DNA from: Calliopsis andreniformis
Lineage: Eukaryota > Arthropoda > Insecta > Hymenoptera > Andrenidae
NCBI RefSeq assembly: GCF_051401765.1
Contig: NW_027480545.1
Location: 620,001-684,000, forward strand
Reading direction: 5' to 3'
DNA: 64,000 nt
This document shows, one piece after another, positions 40,006-52,003 of the stretch. Position numbers and translations under genes: made by a program. The notes below the pieces were generated by a model. The model did no database searches, was not told the DNA's origin, and worked only from the letters and a program-made list of their open reading frames with translations. Numbering within the stretch: the stretch's first letter is position 1; each line of letters opens with the position of its first letter.

Positions 40006-43000
40006 ATCTCTATCCACAAACACCAATTCTCATCACTCAACACTCAGCACTCAGTCCCCAGTCCTCAATCTTCAATCCTCAATCCTCAATCCTCAATCCT
40101 CAATCCTCAATCCTCAATCCTCAATCTTCAATCCTCAATACTCAATCATCAATCTTCAATCCTCAGTCCTCAATCCTCAAACCTCAATCCTCAACCCTCA
40201 GCCCTCATCCTCAATCCTCGATCCTCAATCCTCAATCCTCAATATTCAATCCTCAATCCTCAGTCCTCAAAACTCAATTCTGAATCCTCAATCCTGAATC
40301 CTCAATCTTCAGCCCTCAGTCCTCAACAATCAGTTGTCAATCCTCAATCCTCAATAGAATATCCTCAATTCACAGTTCTCAATACTCAATGCTCAACCTG
40401 CAATCTGCAAACTTCTATCCACAAACACCAATTCTCATCACTCAACCCTCAACACTCAGTCCTCAATGTTCAATCCTCAATCCTCAATCCACAATCCTCA
40501 ATCATCAATCTTCAATCTTCAATACTCAATCTTCAATCCTCAATCCTCAATCCTCAATCCTCAATCCTCATTCTTCAACCCTCAATACCCAATCCTCAAT
40601 CTTCAATCCTCATTCCCCAGTCATCAATCTTCAATACTCAATGCTCCATCCTCAATCCTCTATCCTCAGTCCTCAGTCCTCAATACTCAATTTTCAATCC
40701 TCAATCCTCAATCCTCAATCCTCAATCCTAAATCCTCAATCATCAATCCCCAATTTTCAATACTCAATCCTCAATCCTCAATCCTGAATCCTCAATACTA
40801 AAGCATCAATCCTCAATTCTCAATACTCAATAGAACATCCTGAATACTCAGGATTCAATACTCAAACCTCAAACCTCAAACCTCAGCCATCATCCTCAAT
40901 CCTCAATCCTCAATCGTCAATCCTCAACCTTCAATCATCAACACTCAACCTTCAACCCTCAATCCTCAATCCTCAATCGTCAATCCGCAATCCTCAATCC
41001 TCAAACCTCAATCTTCAATCCTCAATAATCAATCTTCAATCCTCAACCCTCAATCCTCAATCCTCAATACTCAATCCTCAATCCTCAATCCTCAATACTC
41101 AATCTTCAATCCTCAATCCTCAACACTCAATCCTCAATCCTCATTCTTCAATCCTCAATACCCAAATCTCAATCTTCAATCCTCAATCCTCAATCCTCAA
41201 TTCTCTATACTCAATCCTCAGACCTCAGTCCTCAAACCTCAATCCTCAACCCTCAGCCCTCATCCTCTATCCTCAATCCTCAACCTCAATCCTCAATCTT
41301 CAATCCTCAATACTCAATCTTCAATCCTCAATCCTCAGTCCTCAAACATCAATTCTGAATCCTCAATCCTGAATCCTCAATCTTCAGCACTCAGACCTCA
41401 ACAATCAGTTGTCAATTCTCAATCCTCTGTAGAATATCCTCAATTCACAGTTTTCAATACTCAATACTCAATCTGCAATCTTCAAATCTCTATCCACAAA
41501 CATCAATCCTCATCACTCAACCATCAACACTCAGTCCTCAATGTTCGATCCTCAATCCTCAACTCTCTATCTTCAATCCTCAATACTGAATCTTCAATCC
41601 TCAATCCTCAATCCTCATTCTTCAATCCTCAATACCCAATCCTCAGTCTTCAATCCTCAATCCTCAATCCTCAATTTTCAATCCTCAATCCTCAGTCCTC
41701 AGACCTCAAACCTCAATCCTCAACCCTCAGCCCTCATCGTCAATCCTCAAACCTCAATCCTCAATCCTCAATCGTCAATCCTCAATCCTCAATCTTCAAT
41801 CCTCAATACTCAATCTTCAGTCCTCTATCCTCAATCCTCAATCCTCAATATTCAATCCTCAACACACAATTTTCAATATTCAATCCGCAATCATCATACC
41901 TCAATCCTCAATCCTCAGTCATCAATCCTCAATGCCCAATCCTCAATCCTAAATCCTCAATCATCAATCCTCAATCTTCAATACTGAATCCTCAATCCTC
42001 TATCCTGTATTCTCAATACTAAACCATCAATCCTCAATTCTCAACACTCAAGAGAACATCCCGAATTCTCAGGATTCAATACTCAAACCTCAAACCTCAA
42101 ACCTCAGCCATCATCCTCAATCCTCAATCCTCAATCGTCAATCCTCAACCTTCAATCCTCAACATTCAACATTCAACCCTCAATCCCCAATCCTCAATCG
42201 TCAGTCCGCAATCCTCAATCCTCAGTCATCAATACTCAACCTTCAATACTCAATCCTCAATCCTCAATCCGCAATCCTCAATCCTCAATCCTCATTCCTC
42301 AAACCTCAATCCTCAAACCTCAGTCCTCATCCTCAATTCTCAATCCTCAATCCTCAATCCTCAAACCACAATCCTCAACCGTCAGTCCTCGTCCTCAATC
42401 CTCAATCCTCAATCCTCAACCCTCATTCCTCAAACCTCAATCCTGAATCCTCAATCCTTAATCCTCAATCTTCAATCCTCAATCAACAGTCCTCAATCTT
42501 AAATCCTCAATAATCAATTTTCTATCCTAGATCCTCAATCCCCAATCCTCAATCCTTAACCCTCTATCTTCAATCCTCAATACTCAATCCTCAATCCTCA
42601 GTCCTCAGTCCTCAATCCTCAATTCTGAATTCTCAATCCTGAATCCTCAATCTTCAGCCCTCAGTCCTCTACAATCAGTTGTCAATTCTCAATCCTCAAT
42701 AGAATATCATCAATTCACAGTATTCAATACTCAATACTCAATCTGCAATCTTTAAATCTCTATCCACAAACACCAATTCTTATCACTCAACGCTCAACAC
42801 TCAGTCCCCAATCCTCAATTTTCAATCCTCAATCCTCAATCCTCAATCCTCAATCCTCAATCCTCAATCCTCAATGCTCAATCTTCAATCCTCAATACTC
42901 AATCATCAATCCTCAATCCTCAGCCCTCAATCCTCAAACCTCAATCCTCAAACCTCAGCCCTCATCCTCAATCCTCGATCCTCAATCCTCAATCCTCAGT

Positions 43001-43383
43001 CTTCAATCCTCAATACTCAATCCTCAATCCTCAATCCTCAATCCTCAATCCTCAATCCTCAGTCCTCAAACCTCAATTCTGAACCCTCAACCCTGAATCC
43101 TCAATCTTCAGCCCTCAGTCTTCAACAATCAGTTGTCAATCCTCAATCCTCAATAGAATATCCTCAATTCGCAGGTTTCGATACTCAATACTCAATCTGC
43201 AATCTTCAAATCTCTATCCACAAACATCAGTCCTCATCACTCAACGCTCAACACTCAGTCCCCAATCCTCAATCTTCAATTCTCAATCCTCAATACTCAA
43301 TCCTCAATCCTCAATCCTCAATCCTCAACCTTCAATCCTCAAAACTCAATCTTCAATCCTCAATCCTCAATCCTCGATCCTCA
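39591..43383. repeat. Block iota, copy 1 of a 3,791-bp tandem duplication
   Basis: Module order is A1 (39919), A5 (40324), B (40839), A7 (41399), B (42060), A1 (42669), A4 (43123). The first four recur 3,791 bp downstream at 43710, 44115, 44630 and 45190. The unit starts near TACAAAATCC (39,629 and 43,420). A junction is visible near 43,384, where TCGATCCTCAATCGTC passes directly into TCTTCAATACTCAACCC. The A5-B-A7-B core is the same order as in the alpha blocks. Confidence 0.85.
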
Positions 43384-46300
43384 ATCGTCAATCTTCAATA
43401 CTCAACCCTCAATCCTCAATACAAAATCCTCAATCTTCAAACCTCAATACTCAATCTTCATTCCTCAATCCTCAATCCTCAATCCTCAATCCTCAATCCT
43501 CAATCTTCAATCCTCAATACTCAATCATCAATCTTCAATCCTCAGTCCTCAATCCTCAAACCTCAATCCTCAACCCTCAGCCCTCATCCTCAATCCTCGA
43601 TCCTCAATCCTCAATCCTCAATCCTCATTATTCAATCCTCAATACCCAATCCTCAGTCTTCAATCCTCAATCCTCAATCCTCAATTTTGAATCCTCAATC
43701 CTCAGTCCTCAACAATCAGTTGTCAATTCTCAATCCTCAATAGAATATCATCAATTCACAGTTTTCAATACTCAATACTCAATCTGCAATCTTTAAATCT
43801 CTATCCACAAACACCAATTCTCATCACTCAACACTCAGCACTCAGTCCCCAGTCCTCAATCTTCAATCCTCAATCCTCAATCCTCAATCCTCAATCCTCA
43901 ATCCTCAATCCTCAATCTTCAATCCTCAATACTCAATCATCAATCTTCAATCCTCAGGCCTCAATCCTCAAACCTCAATCCTCAACCCTCAGCCCTCATC
44001 CTCAATCCTCGATCCTCAATCCTCAATCCTCAATATTCAATCCTCAATCCTCAGTCCTCAAAACTCAATTCTGAATCCTCAATCCTGAATCCTCAATCTT
44101 CAGCCCTCAGTCCTCAACAATCAGTTGTCAATCCTCAATCCTCAATAGAATACCCTCAATTCACAGTTCTCAATACTCAATGCTCAACCTGCAATCAGCA
44201 AACTTCTATCCACAAACACCAATTCTCATCACTCAACCCTCAACACTCAGTCCTCAATGTTCAATCCTCAATCCTCAATCCACAATCCTCAATCATCAAT
44301 CTTCAATCTTCAATACTCAATCTTCAATCCTCAATCCTCAATCCTCAATCCTCAATCCTCATTCTTCAACCCTCAATACCCAATCCTCAATCTTCAATCC
44401 TCATTCCCCAGTCATCAATCTTCAATACTCAATGCTCCATCCTCAATCCTCTATCCTCAGTCCTCAGTCCTCAATACTCAATTTTCAATCCTCAATCCTC
44501 AATCCTCAATCCTCAATCCTAAATCCTCAATCATCAATCCCCAATTTTCAATACTCATTCCTCAATCCTCAATCCTGAATCCTCAATACTAAAGCATCAA
44601 TCCTCAATTCTCAATACTCAATAGAACATCCTGAATACTCAGGATTCAATACTCAAACCTCAAACCTCAAACCTCAGCCATCATCCTCAATCCTCAATCC
44701 TCAATCGTCAATCCTCAACCTTCAATCATCAACACTCAACCTTCAACCCTCAATCCTCAATCCTCAATCGTCAATCCGCAATCCTCAATCCTCAAACCTC
44801 AATCTTCAATCCTCAATAATCAATCTTCAATCCTCAACCCTCAATCCTCAATCCTCAATACTCAATCCTCAATCCTCAATCCTCAATACTCAATCTTCAA
44901 TCCTCAATCCTCAATACTCAATCCTCAATCCTCATTCTTCAATCCTCAATACCCAAATCTCAATCTTCAATCCTCAATCCTCAATCCTCAATTCTCTATA
45001 CTCAATCCTCAGACCTCAGTCCTCAAACCTCAATCCTCAACCCTCAGCCCTCATCCTCTATCCTCAATCCTCAACCTCAATCCTCAATCTTCAATCCTCA
45101 ATACTCAATCTTCAATCCTCAATCCTCAGTCCTCAAACATCAATTCTGAATCCTCAATCCTGAATCCTCAATCTTCAGCACTCAGACCTCAACAATCAGT
45201 TGTCAATTCTCAATCCTCTGTAGAATATCCTCAATTCACAGTTTTCAATACTCAATACTCAATCTGCAATCTTCAAATCTCTATCCACAAACATCAATTC
45301 TCATCGCTCAACCATCAACACTCAGTCCTCAATGTTCGATCCTCAATCCTCAACTCTCTATCTTCAATCCTCAATACTGAATCTTCAATCCTCAATCCTC
45401 AATCCTCATTCTTCAATCCTCAATACCCAATCCTCAGTCTTCAATCCTCAATCCTCAATCCTCAATTTTCAATCCTCAATCCTCAGTCCTCAGACCTCAA
45501 ACCTCAATCCTCAACCCTCAGCCCTCATCGTCAATCCTCAAACCTCAATCCTCAATCCTCAATCGTCAATCCTCAATCCTCAATCTTCAATCCTCAATAC
45601 TCAATCTTCAATCCTCTATCCTCAATCCTCAATCCTCAATATTCAATCCTCAACATACAATTTTCAATATTCAATCCGCAATCATCATACCTCAATCCTC
45701 AATCCTCAGTCATCAATCCTCAATCTTCAATACTCAATGGTCAATCCTCAGTCCTCAATACTCAATCGTCAATCCTCAGTCCTCAATCCTCAATCCTCAA
45801 TCCTCGTACCTCAAACCTCAATCCTCAATCCTCAATCCTCATTCTTCAATTCTCAATACCCAATCCTCAATCTTCAATCCTCAATCCTCAATCCTCAATT
45901 CTCAATCCTCAATCCTCAGACCTCAGTCCTCAAACCTCAATCCTCAACCCTCAGCCCTCATCCTCAAACCTCAGTCCTCATCCTCAATTCTCAATCCTCA
46001 ATCCCCAACCCACAATCCTCAACCGTCAGTCCTCGTCCACAATCCTCAATCCTCAATCCTCAATCCTCATTCCTCAAACCTCAATCCTCAATCCTCAATC
46101 CTTAATCCTCAATCTTCAATCCTCAATCAACAGTCCTCAACCTTCAATCCTCAATGCTCAATACTGAATCCTCAATCCTCAGTCCTTAATCCTCAATCAT
46201 CAATCCTCAATCCTCAATCTTCAATCCTCAATACTCAATCTTCAATCCTCTATCCTCAATCCTCAATCCTCAATATTCAATCCTCAACACACAATTTTCA

Positions 46301-48050
46301 ATACTCAATCCACAATCATCATACCTCAATCCTCAATCCTCGGTCATCAATCCTCAATCCTCAATCCTCATTCTTCAATCCTCAATACCCAATCCTCAAT
46401 CTTCAATACTCAATCCTCAATCCTCAATTCTCAATCCTCAATCCTCAATCCTCAGACCTCGGACATCAATACTCAACCCTCAGTCCTCATCCTCAATCCT
46501 CAATCCTTATTCCTGAGTCCTCAAACTTTAATCCTCAATACTCAATTTTCAATCCTCAATCCTCAATGCCCAATCCTCAATCCTAAATCCTCAATCATCA
46601 ATCCTCAATCTTCAATACTGAATCCTCAATCCTCTATCCTGTATTCTCAATACTAAACCATCAATCCTCAATTCTCAACACTCAAGAGAACATCCCGAAT
46701 TCTCAGGATTCAATACTCAAACCTCAAACCTCAAACCTCAGCCATCATCCTCAATCCTCAATCCTCAATCGTCAATCCTCAACCTTCAATCCTCAACATT
46801 CAACATTCAACCCTCAATCCCCAATCCTCAATCGTCAGTCCGCAATCCTCAATCCTCAGTCATCAATACTCAACCTTCAATACTCAATCCTCAATCCTCA
46901 ATCCGCAATCATCAATCCTCAATCCTCATTCCTCAAACCTCAATCCTCAAACCTCAGTCCTCATCCTCAATTCTCAATCCTCAATCCTCAATCCTCAAAC
47001 CACAATCCTCAACCGTCAGTCCTCGTCCTCAATCCTCAATCCTCAATCCTCAGCCCTCATTCCTCAAACCTCAATCCTGAATCCTCAATCCTTAATCCTC
47101 AATCTTCAATCCTCAATCAACAGTCCTCAATCTTCAATCCTCAATAATCAATTTTCAATCCTAGATCCTCAATCCCCAATCCTCAATCCTTAATCCTCTA
47201 TCTTCAATCCTCAATACTCAATCCTCAATCCTCAGTCCTCAGTCCTCAATCCTCAATTCTGAATTCTCAATCCTGAATCCTCAATCTTCAGCCCTCAGTC
47301 CTCTACAATCAGTTGTCAATTCTGAATCCTCAATAGAATATCATCAATTCACAGTATTCAATACTCAATACTCAATCTGCAATCTTTAAATCTCTATCCA
47401 CAAACACCAATTCTTATCTCTCAACGCTCAACACTCAGTCCCCAATCCTCAATTTTCAATCCTCAATCCTCAATCCTCAATCCTCAATCCTCAATCCTCA
47501 ATCCTCAATGCTCAATCTTCAATCCTCAATACTCAATCATCAATCCTCAATCCTCAGCCCTCAATCCTCAAACCTCAATCCTCAAACCTCAGCCCTCATC
47601 CTCAATCCTCGATCCTCAATCCTCAATCCTCAGTCTTCAATCCTCAATACTCAATCCTCAATCCTCAATCCTCAATCCTCAATCCTCAATCCTCAGTCCT
47701 CAAACCTCAATTCTGAACCCTCAACCCTGAATCCTCAATCTTCAGCCCTCAGTCTTCAACAATCAGTTGTCAATCCTCAATCCTCAATAGAATATCCTCA
47801 ATTCGCAGGTTTCGATACTCAATAATCAATCTGCAATCTTCAAATCTCTATCCACAAACATCAGTCCTCATCACTCAACGCTCAACACTCAGTCCCCAAT
47901 CCTCAATCTTCAATTCTCAATCCTCAATACTCAATCCTCAATCCTCAATCCTCAATCCTCAACCTTCAATCCTCAAAACTCAATCTTCAATCCTCAATCC
48001 TCAATCCTCGATCCTCAATCCTCAATCCTCAATCCTCAATCGTCAATCTC
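43384..48050. repeat. Block iota, copy 2, with an extra 843 bp
   Basis: The left part aligns with copy 1 at offset 3,791 up to about 45,720. From about 46,565 the offset is 4,634: B 42060 with 46694, A1 42669 with 47303, A4 43123 with 47757. Copy 2 therefore has 843 bp (about 45,722-46,564) that copy 1 lacks. The extra segment begins at CAATGGTCAATCC and contains ordinary C-type modules and TCGGTCATCAATCC. It reads like alpha-type material near 3,840-4,060, so it may equally be a deletion from copy 1. Confidence 0.8.
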
Positions 48051-49730
48051 CAATCCTGAATACTCAATCTTCAATCCTCAATACTCAATCGCCCATCCTC
48101 AATCCTCATTCTTCAATCCTCAATACCCTATCCTCAATCTTCAATCCTCAATCCTCAATCCTCAATTCTCAATCCTCAATCCTCAGTCCTGAGTCCTTAA
48201 ACCTCAATCTTCAACCCTCAGCCCTCATCCTCAATCCTCAATCCTCAATCCTCAATCCTCAACCCTCAATCTTCAATCCTCAATACTCAATCTTCAATCT
48301 TCAATCCTCAGTCCTCAAACCACAATTCTGAATCCTCAATCCTGAATCCTCAATCTTCAGCCCTCAGTCCTCAACAACCAGTTGTCAATCCTCAATCCCC
48401 AATAGAATATCCTCAGTTCACAGTATTAAATACTCAATACTCAATCTGCAATCTTCAAATCTCTATCCACAAACATCAATTCTCATCACTCAACCCTCAA
48501 CACTCAGTCCTCAATGTTCAATCCTCAATACCCAATCATTAATCCTCAATCCTCAATCCTCAGTCTTCAATCCTCAGTCCCCAATACTCAATCTTCAATC
48601 GTCAATCCTCAATCCTCAATCCTCAATCCTCAATCCTCAACCTTCGATCCTCAATACTCAATCTTCAATCCTCAAACCTCAATCCTCAATCCTCAATTCT
48701 CAATACACAATCTTCAATCCTCAGACCACAGACATCAATACTCAACCCTCAGTCCTCGTCCTCAATCCACAACCCTCAATCCTCAATCATCAATCTTCAA
48801 TCATCAATATTCAATCTTCAGTCCTCAATCCTCAATCCTCAATCCTCAATGTTCAATCCGCAATACTCAATCCTCAATCTTCAATCCTCACTTCTCAATG
48901 CTCAATCCTCTGTCATCAATCCTCAATCCTCTATCCTCAATCCTCAGTCCTCAAACCTCAATCCTGGATCCTCAATCCTGAATCCTCAATCTTCAGACCT
49001 CAGTCCTCAACAATCAGTTGTCAATTCTCAATCCTCAATAGAATATCATCAATTCACAGTTTTCAATACTCAATACTCAATCTGCAATCTCTAAATCTCT
49101 ATCCACAAACACCAATTCTCATCACTCAACCCTCAACACTCAGTCCCCAGTCCTCAATTTTCAATCCTCAATCCTCAATCCTCAATCCTCAATCCTCAAT
49201 CCTCAATCTTCAATCCTCAATACTCAACCATCAATCCTCAATCCTCAGTCCTCAATCCTCAAACCTCAATCCTCAACCCTCAGCCCTCATTCTCAATCCT
49301 CGATCCTCAATACTCAATCCTCAATCGTCAATCCTCAATACTCAATCTTCAATCCTCAATCCTCAATCCACAATCCTCAATCCTCAATAATCAGTCATCA
49401 ATACTCAATCTTCAGTACTCAATCCTCAATCCTCAATCCAAAATCCTCAATCTTCAAACCTCAATACTCAATCTTCATTCCTCAATCCTCAATCCTCAAT
49501 CCTCAATCCTCAATCCTCAGTCCTCAATCCTCAACCTTCAATCCTCAATTCTCAATCTTCAATCCTCAATCCTCAATCCTCAATCCTCAATCCTCTTTCT
49601 TCAATCCTCAATACCCAATCCTCAATCTTCAATCCTCAATCCTCAATCCTCAATTCTCAATCCTCAATCCTCAATCCTCAATTCTCAATCCTCAATACTC
49701 AATCCTCAATCGTCAATCCTCAATCCCCAA
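48051..49730. repeat. Block theta, copy 2
   Basis: Contains the A7 relative at 48372 (anchor CAACAACCAG) and A1 at 49008. It pairs with 38,070-39,600 at offsets 10,444 and 10,339, as described for theta copy 1. The 105-bp deficit lies between about 48,690 and 48,720, where module C and its neighbours near 38,250-38,360 are missing. Confidence 0.75.
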
Positions 49731-52003
49731 TCCTCAATCTTCAATACTCAACCCCCAATCCTCAATACAAAATCCTCAATCTTCAAACCTCAATACTCAA
49801 TCTTCATTCCTCAATCCTCAATCCTCAATCCTCAATCCTCAATCCTCAATCTTCAATCCTCAATACTCAATCATCAATCTTCAATCCTCAGTCCTCAATC
49901 CTCAAACCTCAATCCTCAACCCTCAGCCCTCATCCTCAATCCTCGATCCTCAATCCTCAATCCTCAATCCTCATTCTTCAATCCTCAATACCCAATCCTC
50001 AGTCTTCAATCCTCAATCCTCAATCCTCAATTTTCAATCCTCAATCCTCAGTCCTCAACAATCAGTTGTCAATTCTCAATCCTCAATAGAATATCATCAA
50101 TTCACAGTTTTCAATACTCAATACTCAATCTGCAATCTTTAAATCTCTATCCACAAACACCAATTCTCATCACTCAACACTCAGCACTCAGTCCCCAGTC
50201 CTCAATCTTCAATCCTCAATCCTCAATCCTCAATCCTCAATCCTCAATCCTCAATCCTCAATCTTCAATCCTCAATACTCAATCGTCAATCTTCAATCCT
50301 CAGTCCTCAATCCTCAAACCTCAATCCTCAACCCTCAGCCCTCATCCTCAATCCTCGATCCTCAATCCTCAATCCTCAATATTCAATCCTCAATCCTCAG
50401 TCCTCAAAACTCAATTCTGAATCCTCAATCCTGAATCCTCAATCTTCAGCCCTCAGTCCTCAACAATCAGTTGTCAATCCTCAATCCTCAATAGAATATC
50501 CTCAATTCACAGTTCTCAATACTCAATGCTCAACCTGCAATCTGCAAACTTCTATCCACAAACACCAATTCTCATCACTCAACCCTCAACACTCAGTCCT
50601 CAATGTTCAATCCTCAATCCTCAATCCACAATCCTCAATCATCAATCTTCAATCTTCAATACTCAATCTTCAATCCTCAATCCTCAATCCTCAATCCTCA
50701 ATCCTCATTCTTCAACCCTCAATACCCAATCCTCAATCTTCAATCCTCATTCCCCAGTCATCAATCTTCAATACTCAATGCTCCATCCTCAATCCTCTAT
50801 CCTCAGTCCTCAGTCCTCAATACTCAATTTTCAATCCTCAATCCTCAATCCTCAATCCTCAATCCTCAATCCTAAATCCTCAATCATCAATCCCCAATTT
50901 TCAATACTCAATCCTCAATCCTCAATCCTGAATCCTCAATACTAAAGCATCAATCCTCAATTCTCAATACTCAATAGAACATCCTGAATACTCAGGATTC
51001 AATACTCAAACCTCAAACCTCAAACCTCAGCCATCATCCTCAATCCTCAATCCTCAATCGTCAATCCTCAACCTTCAATCATCAACACTCAACCTTCAAC
51101 ACTCAATCCTCAATCCTCAATCGTCAATCCGCAATCCTCAATCCTCAAACCTCAATCTTCAATCCTCAATAATCAATCTTCAATCCTCAACCCTCAATCC
51201 TCAATCCTCAATACTCAATCCTCAATCCTCAATCCTCAATACTCAATCTTCAATCCTCAATCCTCAATACTCAATCCTCAATCCTCATTCTTCAATCCTC
51301 AATACCCAAATCTCAATCTTCAATCCTCAATCCTCAATCCTCAATTCTCTATACTCAATCCTCAGACCTCAGTCCTCAAACCTTAATCCTCAACCCTCAG
51401 CCCTCATCCTCTATCCTCAATCCTCAACCTCAATCCTCAATCTTCAATCCTCAATACTCAATCTTCAATCCTCAATTCTCAATCCTCAATCCTCAATCCT
51501 CAGACCTCGGACATCAATACTCAAACCTCAGCCATCATCCTCAATCCTCAATCCTCAATCGTCAATCCTCAACCTTCAATCCTCAACATTCAACATTCAA
51601 CCCTCAATCCCCAATCCTCAATCGTCAGTCCGCAATCCTCAATCCTCAGTCATCAATACTCAACCTTCAATACTCAATCCTCAATCCTCAATCCGCAATC
51701 CTCAATCCTCAATCCTCATTCCTCAAACCTCAATCCTCAAACCTCAGTCCTCATCCTCAATTCTCAATCCTCAATCCTCAATCCTCAAACCACAATCCTC
51801 AACCGTCAGTCCTCGTCCTCAATCCTCAATCCTCAATCCTCAACCCTCATTCCTCAAACCTCAATCCTGAATCCTCAATCCTTAATCCTCAATCTTCAAT
51901 CCTCAATCAACAGTCCTCAATCTTCAATCCTCAATAATCAATTTTCAATCCTAGATCCTCAATCCCCAATCCTCAATCCTTAATTCTCAATCCTCAATCC
52001 TCA
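49731..52003. repeat. Block iota, copy 3 (truncated)
   Basis: Aligns with 39,594 onward at offset 10,137: A1 39919 with 50056, A5 40324 with 50461. One extra heptamer near 50,865 shifts the B module to offset 10,144 (40839 with 50983). The A7 module and the second B are absent. Near 51,480 the sequence jumps to the part of iota that follows the second B, aligning with 47,0xx at offset 4,496. The jump looks like a deletion between two similar heptamer runs. Confidence 0.78.
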
